64,000 nucleotides of DNA, taken from assembly GCA_031279015.1 (NCBI GenBank), contig JAITJI010000102.1, forward strand, positions 1-64,000, given 5' to 3'. The position numbers and the translations under genes were made by a program. The DNA comes from Spirochaetaceae bacterium. GTDB lineage: Bacteria > Spirochaetota > Spirochaetia > Treponematales > Breznakiellaceae. The notes beneath the pieces were generated by a model. That model saw only the letters and a list, made by a program, of their open reading frames with translations. It searched no databases and had not been told where the DNA came from. Below, one piece after another: positions 1-9,038 of the stretch (position 1 is its first letter; each line of letters starts with the position of its first letter).

Positions 1-13
1 AAATTATTTAACT

Positions 14-106
14 GTGGGGTCTACTACCATTTTTCGTGAGTATTTACTAATTCTAACCGCCCCAAGGCTCCCCCGCGTAAGCGGGTTCTTGGGTATTAGA
101 CCCCAC
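14..106. repeat. Nested inverted repeat, long imperfect stem
   Basis: The sequence GTGGGGTCTACTACC at 14-28 pairs with GGTATTAGACCCCAC at 92-106 with one mismatch in fifteen. Inside the loop, CCCAAG pairs with CTTGGG and CCCGC-GTAA-GCGGG forms a tight hairpin. Three nested stems on one axis suggest a structured RNA, a recombination site or a mobile element end. I could not match it to a named family. Confidence 0.45.
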
Positions 107-549
107 TGCGAATAAAAAAACAAGCATAACGCCATGACTGCCCGTTGGTGCGGGTTTGGTTTGGTATGGAACATTCATACCGCAACGATTTATATTCGTC
201 CCCAAAGGTACACCTGTGAGTTTGTGCAGGATAACGACTATTTTTCTCTTTGCTTTTTTAGTGAAGAGTATCGAAAAGCCTTAAATTTCTTCGGAGCAGA
301 AACAAGGTGAGATCATGACAAAGCAAAAGAAACAGGACTGACCCCGAATTTTGATATGAATGCCCCTTACTACGAAGAGGCCGACATGGTATTTATCCGC
401 AAGAAAATATATTGTCAAGATATTGCGAGAACTTCGTTTGTTACCGGCGATGATAACTCTTTGATAAAGAGGAATAACCCTGAAAATGATTTTAACCGTA
501 TGTACGTTGGATAAATTGAAACGGTACTCACATTGCGTCACGAAAGCTC

Positions 550-855
550 GTGAAAGGAGGAAACAGGTAAAACCTTTCAACATGACCTCATGAGACCACA
601 GGGAAACCTGTGCACCTCATCCGAAAAGGCGTAGCGAACCACCGGAAGCGAGTGCGAACCAAGGTTCGATGCATGGGCCTTGGCGACAAGGTTTGTGAAG
701 CGGCGGACCGGAGGTCCGAAGACAGCACGTACAAAAGCCGCGGGAATGAGCCACGAAAGAAGTAATAATGCAGGAGGCTTTCGCTGTTACGAGAGCGGGG
801 TAAATGTACAGCAGGTCATACGGGAACGTTGGGGCTGTAAAAGAAGTACAAAAAT
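550..855 (+). other. Candidate structured RNA, possibly group II intron 5' relic
   Basis: This stretch has little coding character but many short hairpins, for example GCGGACCGGAGGTCCG and AACCAAGGTTCG. It also has phrases resembling the 5' domain of bacterial group II introns, such as a GTGAAAGG start and a GGGTAAATGTACAGCAGG segment. No reverse transcriptase ORF follows it, so if it is an intron it is truncated. The family assignment is inference from remembered intron sequences and is weak. Confidence 0.25.
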
Positions 856-1024
856 GACTGTTTTTTGAGGGTTCCGGCGGACAGCTTTCCTCTTTTTACG
901 GTTCGTTTCCGCAGCTGTCCCTCCGCTCCCCCTCCCGGTCCGCTGTTTTGCCCTGCCTGTTCTACGGCGCGGACAGAACTATCCCCCAATCCAGAACGGA
1001 GCCTCTTGTCAGGCTTCTCTCAGG

Positions 1025-1220
1025 ATGCTTTTTCTTTTAATGGGTGCAGCGATTTACCGCACCGCCCCACAGGTATATGTCCACTTTACAAAGACTGGTC
1101 GCTACAGGCGGCGCCGATGCGGCGAAGATATTTATCGCCATGATTCCCATTTTCATCGTATATCCTTTTGCCCAGAAGCATTTTGTCAAAGGCATTGTGC
1201 TGGGCAGTGTGAAGGGTTGA
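1025..1220 (+). pseudogene. Remnant of carbohydrate ABC transporter permease (C-terminus)
   Basis: The frame ending at the TGA at 1218-1220 reads ...[20 protein letters not shown], then [21 protein letters not shown]. This is the typical last transmembrane segment and basic tail of MalG/LplC-type sugar permeases (YPF.Q..FVKG...G..KG). Just upstream a different frame reads [11 protein letters not shown], like the segment that normally precedes it, so at least one frameshift near 1078 is likely. The rest of the roughly 280-residue protein, its partner permease and its binding protein are absent. It is a decayed gene fragment; the substrate cannot be told. Confidence 0.6.
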
Positions 1221-1313
1221 GGGGGGATTTTTTATGCGCTGGCCATGAGGCGCGTACGCAGCATCTGGCGGCGTATTACCGGGAACTGAAGGAAGGCATT
1301 GAAGGCGGATGGT

Positions 1314-2489
1314 TTACGGCTCCTGGGGATAACCGCACCTCTCCATGACATTCTCCCGGAGGGCGCTGTCGATCAGATCCCCCAGGGCAAGGCTTTCATA
1401 AAGCCGTCCCGCCTCAGCGGGATCCCCCCGTAAAACCGGGTGCGGCGGGCTGAAGAGGACGCAGCAGTCCTCGTAGGGGAGGATCGAAGTCCTGTAGGTG
1501 CCAATGGCCTCTCCCAGATGGATGATCCGGTCCTTGTCCATGCCGATGAGGGGCCGTAAAACCGGCAGGACTGTGCGGCTTTGAATGCAGCTGATATTTT
1601 CAATGGTCTGGCTTGCTACCTGGGAGAGACTCTCCCCGGTGATGAGACATCTGTCGTGCCTTTTTTTCGCCAGTTTTTCTGCGCATTCCATCATAGCCAT
1701 CCGGAGAAGTATCGTGGTCCATGCTTCCGGGGCCCCATCCCGGATCCGCAGTTGGACCGGAGTAAAACCTACCGTGTAGAGCCGCATCCCCAGGGTATAG
1801 CGGCCGAGGATCCGCGCCAGATCCAGCACTTTCCGCCGGGCCTCGTCGGAGGTGTAGGGATAGGCATGGAAGTACACCCCGTCGATGTGCATCCCCCGGG
1901 AGGCCATGAGGTAACCCGCCACCGGGGAATCGATACCCCCGGAGAGGAGGAGCATCCCCCGTCCGGCGGTCCCCACAGGCAATCCCCGGAGCCCCTTTTT
2001 CTCCATGCCGTAGACGTAGGCCCTTTCCCGGATTTCTACCTCGATGATCCCCCGGGGTGTGTGTACATCCACGGCAAGTTCCGGAAGAGCCTCCAGGATG
2101 GCCTTCCCTCCCTGGCAGCGGATACCGTAGGAGTCCAGGGGAAAACTCTTGTCGGTTCTCCGGGCTTCAATCTTGAAGGTCCGTAATCCCCTGTCCCGGA
2201 ATTCCCGGCCAATTTCCACACAGGTTTCCAAAACAACCCGGGGTTCTTTTTCACAGATCCGGGTTCTGGCCCAGCCCGCAATTCCCAGGAGGTGATCCAG
2301 GGCATCTTCAACATGGTCAAGGGCGGTGTTTTCCGGACAGTGAAGATAGAAACGCCCCCGGGCGATTTCTATCCGGGCGCCGGTATCTCCAAGCAGGGCG
2401 TTAAGGTTACGCTTTAGAATCCGTTCAAAGGCCGCACGGTTGCCTCCCTTGAGGACAAGTTCTCCCGGTTTTATGAGGTAGCTTACCAT
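1314..2489 (-). CDS. thiI: tRNA 4-thiouridine synthetase ThiI
   Basis: ThiI adenylates U8 of tRNAs and transfers sulfur to make 4-thiouridine; in some organisms it also serves thiazole synthesis. The N-terminal half (from MVSYLIKPGELVLKGGNR) is the ferredoxin-like plus THUMP RNA-binding region. The PP-loop ATP site SGGIDSPVAGYL lies near the middle. The 391-residue length fits the short form without a C-terminal rhodanese domain. The ORF-track start at 2687 lies inside the upstream gene and adds a proline-rich out-of-family extension, so I choose the ATG at 2489. This leaves one base after the desulfurase stop, so the two genes are almost certainly cotranscribed. A dedicated desulfurase next to a rhodanese-less ThiI resembles the Bacillus NifZ-ThiI pair. 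Confidence 0.93.
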   Translation of the reverse strand: MVSYLIKPGELVLKGGNRAAFERILKRNLNALLGDTGARIEIARGRFYLHCPENTALDHVEDALDHLLGIAGWARTRICEKEPRVVLETCVEIGREFRDRGLRTFKIEARRTDKSFPLDSYGIRCQGGKAILEALPELAVDVHTPRGIIEVEIRERAYVYGMEKKGLRGLPVGTAGRGMLLLSGGIDSPVAGYLMASRGMHIDGVYFHAYPYTSDEARRKVLDLARILGRYTLGMRLYTVGFTPVQLRIRDGAPEAWTTILLRMAMMECAEKLAKKRHDRCLITGESLSQVASQTIENISCIQSRTVLPVLRPLIGMDKDRIIHLGEAIGTYRTSILPYEDCCVLFSPPHPVLRGDPAEAGRLYESLALGDLIDSALRENVMERCGYPQEP

Positions 2490-2490
2490 G

Positions 2491-3636
2491 CTAGAGAACC
2501 CGCAGTATTTCCCCGATCTCCCGGACAAGGGCCTCAATGTCCGCTGTGGTGGTTGACCAGCCCTGGGATATCCGGATCCCCTCAAAGGCCCGTTCTCCCT
2601 CAACGCCCATGGCGGTAAGGACGGGCCTGCTTTTTGAGGAGGAGGAACAGGCGGAACCGGTGGAGACCGCAAAACCGGCGTCATCAAGGGTACGGACCAT
2701 CACCTCCCCGGGAATGCCCTGGAAAGCGGCCTGGAGGATGTAGGGAGAAAACCGGGGATCCCTATCCTCCCGGTCCCGGGGCAGGATGGTACAGCGATTC
2801 AGGGTTTTCAGGGCCCTGATGAGGAAGGCCATGCGTTCCGTGGCCTCGGCATGGGCGGCGTTCACAAGTTCGGGACGGGCATGACGTTCCAGACATTCCG
2901 CCAGGGCCAGTGCCCCGGCGGTATTCTCTGTTCCCGGCCGGATTCCCCCTTCCTGTCCGCCTCCCCGGTAAACCGGATCCGGAGCCTTCCGCAGGTAGAG
3001 AAGCCCGATACCCCGGGGCCCCCCCAGCTTATGGGCGCTGAAGGATGCGGAATCCAGGTCCCAGCCCGGGATATCCACCGGAATCTTACCTGCCGCCTGG
3101 ACCATGTCGCTGTGAACATGAATCCGGGGACCCGTTTGAGACCGGAGCAACCTCGTCAGGACCCCCAGGTCGGACAGGGAACCGGTTTCGTTGTTCACCG
3201 CCATGAACGCCGCCATGAGGGGCCGGGGCCGCTTTTCCAGAGCCCGTTCCAGGGCCCGGGGGCTTACCCGGCCATCCGGTTCTACTCCAACCGGAACGGC
3301 CGGTATACCCAACTGTTCCAGGGGTGCGGTGTTTTCCCGGATTGAGGGATGTTCCACCGTGGAGTAGAGCAGGCCGCTCATCCCGGTTCGATTCTTCCGC
3401 ATGAGCAGGGAGAAAAGTACCAGGGCGTTTGATTCGGTCCCCCCGGAGGTAAAATAGAGCCGGGATGGCTCCAGTCCCAGGACTGTAGCGCAACGTTTCC
3501 GGGCATCCTCCAGGGATTGCCGGGCCAGACGACCTTCCTCGTACTTGGAAGAGGGATTCCCAAAGGGCGCATCCACCCTGATTCCCGCATCGGGGATAGC
3601 TGTGGCGGCCCAGTCAAAGTAATGCCGGTTGTTCAT
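2491..3636 (-). CDS. Cysteine desulfurase (NifS/IscS family)
   Basis: This PLP enzyme removes sulfur from cysteine as an enzyme persulfide and hands it to acceptors. In the 381-residue sequence, FSAHKLGGPRGIG carries the PLP lysine, HSDMVQAAGKI carries the cofactor-binding aspartate and glutamine, and STGSACSSSSKS is the mobile loop with the catalytic cysteine. Its ATG overlaps the TGA of the upstream wecA-like gene as ATGA, and thiI follows one base later. This context points to sulfur supply for ThiI, although a wider role in iron-sulfur assembly cannot be excluded. No IscU-like scaffold is encoded nearby. Confidence 0.93.
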   Translation of the reverse strand: MNNRHYFDWAATAIPDAGIRVDAPFGNPSSKYEEGRLARQSLEDARKRCATVLGLEPSRLYFTSGGTESNALVLFSLLMRKNRTGMSGLLYSTVEHPSIRENTAPLEQLGIPAVPVGVEPDGRVSPRALERALEKRPRPLMAAFMAVNNETGSLSDLGVLTRLLRSQTGPRIHVHSDMVQAAGKIPVDIPGWDLDSASFSAHKLGGPRGIGLLYLRKAPDPVYRGGGQEGGIRPGTENTAGALALAECLERHARPELVNAAHAEATERMAFLIRALKTLNRCTILPRDREDRDPRFSPYILQAAFQGIPGEVMVRTLDDAGFAVSTGSACSSSSKSRPVLTAMGVEGERAFEGIRISQGWSTTTADIEALVREIGEILRVL

Positions 3637-4721
3637 AGGGAAGATACGTTGGGCAAAGATTCCGTATCGGGTAGGTTACGGCTCATTACATGCCGGTTTG
3701 CATAGTGGATCGCCGTAAAAAACAGGATACCGATCAGGTAGGCTCCGCAGAGGACCAGGAGGGAGGGAATCCCCTGGAGCCGTGTCGATACAAAGACCAA
3801 GAAGCTGATCCCGATCTGCAATCCGTAGATCATCCCGTCAACCCCCCGGGAGCTGAAGCCCAGATTCATCAATTTATGGTGTATGTGGGATCTGTCGGGG
3901 CTAGCGATGCGTCTGCCCTCCCGGATTCGGCGCCAGACTGCGGCGGTGGTATCAAGTATGGGGATGAGCAGCAGGGCGGCGGCGTAGGAGAGGGGGAGAG
4001 CCGACGGGTCCTGATGGACCAGGGGCAACAGGGCGAGGACAAATCCGAGAAACTGGCTTCCCCCATCGCCCATAAATATCTTTGCCCGGGGAAGGGGCAT
4101 GTTGAAAACCAGGAAGCCCCCAATCGAAAGGGCAAGGCATACGCAGAGGATGATAACCACCCCGGCAGCGTCAAAGGATGCGAAGATAAGGGCATAACTC
4201 AGGGCGATCAGCACCGAAACGCCCCCTGCAAGTCCGTCATTCCCGTCAATAAAATTGAGGGCATTGGGAAGCCCCACCAGCCAGAACAGGGAAATGAGAT
4301 ACCAGAACCAGTTCATGCCGGCCAGGAATCCGATGTCAAAGTAGAAAAGCCGGTTAAAGATATAACCGGGGAGCATAATGCAGAGGGCGGAAACAATTTG
4401 GAGCAGCAGTTTATACCGCGGTACCAACGGACGAAAATCATCAAAAATACCGTACACCAGGGTAAGTATCATGGCGATGAACACCGGAACAAACCGCGGA
4501 TCAAAATGAGTCTCGGGGATAAAGAAGATAATAAAGGATGCGCTTATGATAAAAGATAGGGCAAAACCAATCCCCCCCAGGCGGGGAACGGCGCCGGTAT
4601 GGATTTTACGTTCATCAATCTGGTCATACCAGGATTTTTTATGGGATATACGAAGCACTAATCCTACAATCATCACTGAAAGTAAAAAAGAAGACAAAAC
4701 TACAATAACAATACCGATCAT
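3633..4721 (-). CDS. Undecaprenyl-phosphate sugar-1-phosphate transferase (WecA/TagO-like)
   Basis: This 362-residue, very hydrophobic protein belongs to the polyprenyl-phosphate N-acetylhexosamine-1-phosphate transferases. It starts lipid-linked glycan synthesis on the inner face of the cytoplasmic membrane. Visible motifs are the early loop RKIHTGAVPRLGGIGFA, the aspartate pair in FDDFRPLVPRYKLLLQ, the catalytic NALNFIDGNDGLAGG, FMGDGGSQFLGF, and the histidine loop DRSHIHHKLMNLG that marks WecA/TagO rather than MraY. About ten membrane spans are expected. A separate MraY lies at 49.9 kb, so this one probably serves a surface polysaccharide. The stop overlaps the desulfurase start, although the pathways are not obviously related. 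Confidence 0.88.
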   Translation of the reverse strand: MIGIVIVVLSSFLLSVMIVGLVLRISHKKSWYDQIDERKIHTGAVPRLGGIGFALSFIISASFIIFFIPETHFDPRFVPVFIAMILTLVYGIFDDFRPLVPRYKLLLQIVSALCIMLPGYIFNRLFYFDIGFLAGMNWFWYLISLFWLVGLPNALNFIDGNDGLAGGVSVLIALSYALIFASFDAAGVVIILCVCLALSIGGFLVFNMPLPRAKIFMGDGGSQFLGFVLALLPLVHQDPSALPLSYAAALLLIPILDTTAAVWRRIREGRRIASPDRSHIHHKLMNLGFSSRGVDGMIYGLQIGISFLVFVSTRLQGIPSLLVLCGAYLIGILFFTAIHYANRHVMSRNLPDTESLPNVSSL

Positions 4722-4935
4722 CTATGATTCTCCACGATCAGACGTAAAAATCTATAATTCCGAGCTGGTTCCAAAATTGTTATTGGAGATCAATTTCTGT
4801 TTTAGTCCAAACACCTGCCCTTCAAACAGACTATCGTATAGATCTCCACTTGTATAGTTCTTTGAGACTCTTAACCTTACGAAACAGCAATTTTCAGGAT
4901 TACCGGACAGGCTTTACGAGTCTCCCAAAAATCTA

Positions 4936-4963
4936 TTGCATTTGAAACTTATTTCATTATAGC
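4936..4963 (+). promoter_or_regulatory. Possible sigma-70 promoter upstream of thrA
   Basis: TTGCAT and TATAGC are separated by 16 bases in the AT-rich 332-bp gap between the divergent wecA-like gene and thrA. The match is moderate. The rest of the gap (4722-5053) shows no ORF and no clear leader-peptide attenuator. Confidence 0.3.
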
Positions 4964-5053
4964 ATGTTTTATACGAAAAAACTATTAGGTTAGTAATGTT
5001 TCTCCGTTTTTTGTGGTATTGCTAAAGGGACTAAAAAATCGTATGACTAGAAC

Positions 5054-7537
5054 ATGCTGATTCTCAAATTTGGCGGCACATCGGTGGGCTCCCCCGATGC
5101 TCTGAGCCGGCTTATTACTATTGTGCATGACGGGGAACACCGGGAAAAGGCGCGGGTTGTGGTAGTATCCGCCCTGAGCGGGGTTACTGACGAATTGATC
5201 AACCTTGCCCGGACAGCTTCCCGGGGAGAAGGCGGCCCTGCCGGCAGCCTTGCCGGTGGGGTTTGCGCCATAGAGGAGCGGCATCTGGCCTTAAGCGCCT
5301 CCTTCTTAACGGGGGAATTCCGGCAGGCCGCGGACGCCTATATCCGGGCGGCCTGTGCGGAATTACGGCGGACTCTGGACGGGGTCGCCATCCTGGAAGA
5401 ACTCTCCCTCCGGATTCTCGATCACATCATGAGTTTTGGGGAACGGCTCTCCGCCTTTCTCATCGCCCGGGTGTTCATCGCCCGGGGAACCCCTGCGGAG
5501 TACCTTGACTCAAGGCTCCTGGTAAAAACCGACGACCATTATGGCGCCGCCCACTATCTGCCCCGGGAAACCTACGGGTATATCCGGTCTTATATGAAGG
5601 GGCATCCCTCCCTTCAGATCGCCGCAGGTTTCATCGGCAGCACGATGGAGGGGCATACCAGCACCCTGGGCCGGGGCGGTTCGGACCTTTCGGCGGCCAT
5701 CTTCGGGGCTGCCCTGGAGGCGGAGACCGTAGAGATCTGGACCGATGTGGACGGGATCCTCACGGCGGATCCCCGGCTGGTAAAAGACGCCTTCCGGATC
5801 GATACGATTTCCTACGAGGAGGCCATGGAGCTTTCCCATTTTGGCGCCAAGGTGCTCCACCCCCCCACGGTGAAACCCGCCCTGGAAAAGGGGATTCCCA
5901 TCCTAATCCGTAATACCTTTAACCCGTCAGGAGGGGGGACCTGGATAACCAACGCCCCGGCGGAGAGCCCCTACCCGATCCGGGGGATCAGTTCCATGGG
6001 GAACGTCACCCTGATCCGTCTGCAGGGTTCCGGCATGGTGGGGGTTGCAGGATTCTCCGCCCGGCTTTTCGGTTCCCTGGCCCGCAGGAAGATCAGTATC
6101 ATCCTCATAACCCAGAGTTCCAGCGAGTATTCCATCTGTTTTGCCGTGGAACCCCGGGACGGACCCTCTGCAGAGGCCGCCATCAGTGAGGAATTTGACC
6201 GGGAGATCAAGGCAGGGTCCATAGACCCTCCGGTGGCGGAACCGGAACTGGCGATTATCGCCGTGGTCGGCTCCCGGATGAAGTCAACCTCCGGTATTTC
6301 GGGGAAGGTTTTTCACGCCCTCGGCAGGAACGGGATCAATATCATCGCCATTGCTCAGGGATCTTCGGAACTCAACATCTCCGCCGTCATTGCCCGGCAG
6401 GACGAGGCCAAGGCTCTGAACGCCGTCCACGAGGCATTTTTCCTCTCCGGCGTCCGGTCGGTAAACCTCTTCCTCATCGGGACCGGCCTCATTGGGGGGA
6501 CCCTGCTGGACCAGATCGCCGGCCACCGGGAGATTCTGGCGGATGAACACAAGATCCGCATCAACCTGGCGGGGGTCGCCAATTCCCGGAGGATGACCTT
6601 CAACCCCGGGGGGCTCGATCCGAAGGCGGTAAAATCCCTATTGCAAGAATCCGGGAAAGACGGGAAGCTCATCCCCTTTGATCTGACGGATTTTCTTGAC
6701 CGGATGAAGACCTATAACCTCCCCAACACGGCCTTCTGCGACTGTAGCTCCGGGAGCGATGTGGCGGAGCGGTATGCGGATATACTCAGGGCATCTATCC
6801 CCATCGTGACTCCCAACAAAAAGGCCAATTCCGGTTCCCTTGAGTACTACCATACCCTGACCTCCTATTCCCGGGACCGGGGGATCCCCTACCTCTACGA
6901 GACCACCGTGGGGGCGGGCCTCCCGGTAATCTCCACTCTCCGGGACCTGGCCTTATCCGGGGACAGGGTCAGACGAATTGAGGCGGTGCTCTCGGGGACC
7001 TTAAGTTTTATCTTCAACAACTTTGACGGCACAAAACCCTTTTCCGAACTGGTCCTGGAGGCCAAGGCCAAGGGCTATACCGAACCGGATCCCCGGGAGG
7101 ATCTCAACGCCATGGACGCCGCCCGGAAGGCGCTGATCCTGGCCCGGGAGTGTGATATGTCCCTGGAATTTGAGGCTGTGGCGGTGGAACCCATCCTCCC
7201 TGCCGCCTGTTTCGAGGCCCCCGGGGTGGAGGCCTTTTTTCAGGAGCTGAAAAAGTCGGATGATGACTTTGAAAAACGCCGGGCCGCGGCGGCGGAAGAG
7301 GGTAAGGTCCTCCGCTATGTTGCGATCATCGAAGAGGGTTCCGCCCGGCTCTCCCTGCGGGCGGAGAGTCCCGGCAGCCCCTTCCGTTCCCTGGTGGACT
7401 CCGACAACATCGTGGTGATCACCAGTGACCGGTATTCCGGCCTTCCCATGGTGATAAAGGGCCCCGGCGCAGGCGCCCAGGTAACCGCCGGCGGCGTCTT
7501 TGCCGATATCGTTCGGATAGCCAGAACCCTGGTCTAG
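5054..7537 (+). CDS. thrA: Bifunctional aspartate kinase / homoserine dehydrogenase
   Basis: The enzyme phosphorylates aspartate and reduces aspartate semialdehyde to homoserine, the first and third steps toward threonine and methionine. The order is kinase (about residues 1-300, starting LILKFGGTSVGS, with GRGGSDLSAA and WTDVDGILTADPR), two ACT regulatory domains (about 310-460), and homoserine dehydrogenase (about 465-827). The last has the nucleotide motif LIGTGLIGGTLL, then CDCSSGS, VTPNKKAN and AVLSGTLSFIFNNF. The 827 residues match the E. coli ThrA type of about 820. ACT domains imply feedback control by threonine. Its stop shares the bases CTAG with the stop of the convergent araM. Confidence 0.95.
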   Translation: MLILKFGGTSVGSPDALSRLITIVHDGEHREKARVVVVSALSGVTDELINLARTASRGEGGPAGSLAGGVCAIEERHLALSASFLTGEFRQAADAYIRAACAELRRTLDGVAILEELSLRILDHIMSFGERLSAFLIARVFIARGTPAEYLDSRLLVKTDDHYGAAHYLPRETYGYIRSYMKGHPSLQIAAGFIGSTMEGHTSTLGRGGSDLSAAIFGAALEAETVEIWTDVDGILTADPRLVKDAFRIDTISYEEAMELSHFGAKVLHPPTVKPALEKGIPILIRNTFNPSGGGTWITNAPAESPYPIRGISSMGNVTLIRLQGSGMVGVAGFSARLFGSLARRKISIILITQSSSEYSICFAVEPRDGPSAEAAISEEFDREIKAGSIDPPVAEPELAIIAVVGSRMKSTSGISGKVFHALGRNGINIIAIAQGSSELNISAVIARQDEAKALNAVHEAFFLSGVRSVNLFLIGTGLIGGTLLDQIAGHREILADEHKIRINLAGVANSRRMTFNPGGLDPKAVKSLLQESGKDGKLIPFDLTDFLDRMKTYNLPNTAFCDCSSGSDVAERYADILRASIPIVTPNKKANSGSLEYYHTLTSYSRDRGIPYLYETTVGAGLPVISTLRDLALSGDRVRRIEAVLSGTLSFIFNNFDGTKPFSELVLEAKAKGYTEPDPREDLNAMDAARKALILARECDMSLEFEAVAVEPILPAACFEAPGVEAFFQELKKSDDDFEKRRAAAAEEGKVLRYVAIIEEGSARLSLRAESPGSPFRSLVDSDNIVVITSDRYSGLPMVIKGPGAGAQVTAGGVFADIVRIARTLV

Positions 7538-8991
7538 GGTTGTTCCTGCCGCAGATAGAGGGGGGATTCCTCAAGTTTCGCCAGCACCGTCTCAAAAATC
7601 CCCAGGTCCCAGGCCAGATCCAGGACGGTATAACGGTTGCGGATCATCTGGGCCCGCCGGGCTGCGGCGATCACATCGGTCCGGCTGAGGTTGATCACGC
7701 CGGGGGATAGGGGGCAGCCTCCCGGCCTGAAAAGCTCCACCAGTTTTTTGTAGGGGAGGAGCCGTTCCAGTACCGCTTCCCGGAGGGTCTTCCAGGTATC
7801 CCGGAGCCCTTCGGCCAGTTTTTCCGCGGCCCCCTGGTCGGTTAATTTTTCCAGAGCCGTTTTTATCACCGCCCTTTGGAGGGGACTCTCTCCGGAACCG
7901 TTTTCTGTTAACGGGATGTATCCAAAGGCCAAGCGAACCTCAGTTTCCCGTTCCGCAGGGCTGGGACGGCGCCAGCACGGGGCGGGGCGGGGCGGTTCGG
8001 CGCTGGCAAAGACCAGTTCCGTAAAGGCCGTGGCGGCCAGGGTTCCCATGGCGACCTTGTGACCGTGGGTTACCGGAACCCCTCCCACGGACAGATCCTC
8101 CATCTCCCAGACATGACTCCAGAGATGTTCGCACCCCGACACGGGGCGGGAACTCCGGAGATGCTGCATGGCGAAACCGGTCAGCGAAAGGGCGGTAAAG
8201 AGGGTGTTTATCCCGTCCCCGTCTCCCCGCACCGCATCAACGGAACGGCGGAGGGTTTCTTGAAGACCGGTTTGGGTCATAGACCAGGCCAGGGAGTCAA
8301 TAGGTTCGGTACCCGGCGCCCCCAGGGAACCTGCCCTTTCGGCAATGATCCAGTCCGTACCGGCGATGAGTTTCCCCGCCAGGTCCCCAAAACCCGAAGA
8401 TGAGAGGTACGCCGGAGCCTTCTGGAGGATCTCTGTATCCGCCGCCACTACCCGGGGGGCGCTGCAGGGGAAAGTCTGCTTGTACCCCTCTGCCAGGAGG
8501 GCCGCGCCGTAGGAAGTGTACCCGTCCACCGAGGCGGCTGTGGGAACGCAGAGGTAGGGAAGTTCAAGCTCCGAGGCAGCCCGTTTGACGAGGTCGTTTA
8601 TGGTTCCTCCCCCTATGGCAACGGGCAGGATATGCCGGAAATCGCGGAGCACCCGTATATGGCCGGTAATGGTACCGATATGCCGGTAGTCCGCATGGAG
8701 CCGGGGATTCCCGGGAAATAAAATGGGGGGAACCATCCGTATACCCCCCTCCAACAGGACTTCCATGACCTTTTTGCCCGCTGCCTCATCGGTGTTTTCG
8801 TCGGCGATCAGACAGAGGGCGCCGGGATCGTAATAACGGCTTAGCAGATCCGGTATATCGGCCAGGGCATCATTTTTCAGGATCAGTTCCCGCGTATCGG
8901 TGGCGGCTTTAAGGCATTCGGCAAGGGCCGGGACCGGGGAATCCCCAGGGGTTCCGGACCGAAAGTCTGTTTTGTTATTGTAACATTCCAT
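7534..8991 (-). CDS. sn-glycerol-1-phosphate dehydrogenase-like protein (AraM/EgsA)
   Basis: Members of this iron-alcohol-dehydrogenase-like family reduce dihydroxyacetone phosphate to sn-glycerol-1-phosphate with NAD(P)H. The 485-residue protein shows the nucleotide-site glycines in AIGGGTINDLVKRAA, then PTAASVDGYTSYGAAL. It also has metal-ligand positions in SSGFGDLAGK, CEHLWSHVWEM and VTHGHKVAMG. It is longer than many AraM proteins; the extra length is spread over the C-terminal half. Its product would be an unusual lipid or polymer precursor in a bacterium. It stands alone, converging on thrA with overlapping stop codons. Assignment to the family is firm, the exact substrate is inferred. 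Confidence 0.85.
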   Translation of the reverse strand: MECYNNKTDFRSGTPGDSPVPALAECLKAATDTRELILKNDALADIPDLLSRYYDPGALCLIADENTDEAAGKKVMEVLLEGGIRMVPPILFPGNPRLHADYRHIGTITGHIRVLRDFRHILPVAIGGGTINDLVKRAASELELPYLCVPTAASVDGYTSYGAALLAEGYKQTFPCSAPRVVAADTEILQKAPAYLSSSGFGDLAGKLIAGTDWIIAERAGSLGAPGTEPIDSLAWSMTQTGLQETLRRSVDAVRGDGDGINTLFTALSLTGFAMQHLRSSRPVSGCEHLWSHVWEMEDLSVGGVPVTHGHKVAMGTLAATAFTELVFASAEPPRPAPCWRRPSPAERETEVRLAFGYIPLTENGSGESPLQRAVIKTALEKLTDQGAAEKLAEGLRDTWKTLREAVLERLLPYKKLVELFRPGGCPLSPGVINLSRTDVIAAARRAQMIRNRYTVLDLAWDLGIFETVLAKLEESPLYLRQEQP

Positions 8992-9038
8992 GATTTACTG
9001 TACCATAAGAACCACAGATACATCAAAGGGGGGAGCTT

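Larger units (their letters stand above)
1..1024. other. Gene-poor region with RNA-like structure
   Basis: I cannot support an intact gene in this kilobase. The ORF-track entries (281-583 minus, 680-868 plus) have unusual composition and no recognisable motif. A 52-codon plus-strand ORF at 356-514 is open but unrecognised, with no clear ribosome binding site. The region does hold strong inverted repeats near its left end and a structured stretch from about 550 to 855, listed separately. It reads as accessory or decayed DNA next to the thiI operon. Confidence 0.5.

Noticed and set aside
356-514. 52-codon plus-strand ORF (MNAPYYEEADMVF...)
   Set aside because: Reasonable composition, but no ribosome site, no homologue recognised and a decayed neighbourhood; not enough to call a gene.
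281-583. 100-codon minus-strand ORF
   Set aside because: Cysteine- and phenylalanine-rich, no ribosome binding site and no motif; looks like a chance ORF in non-coding DNA.
663-680. TTCGA-like loop suggesting a tRNA
   Set aside because: No acceptor stem, anticodon arm or D-arm can be folded around it.
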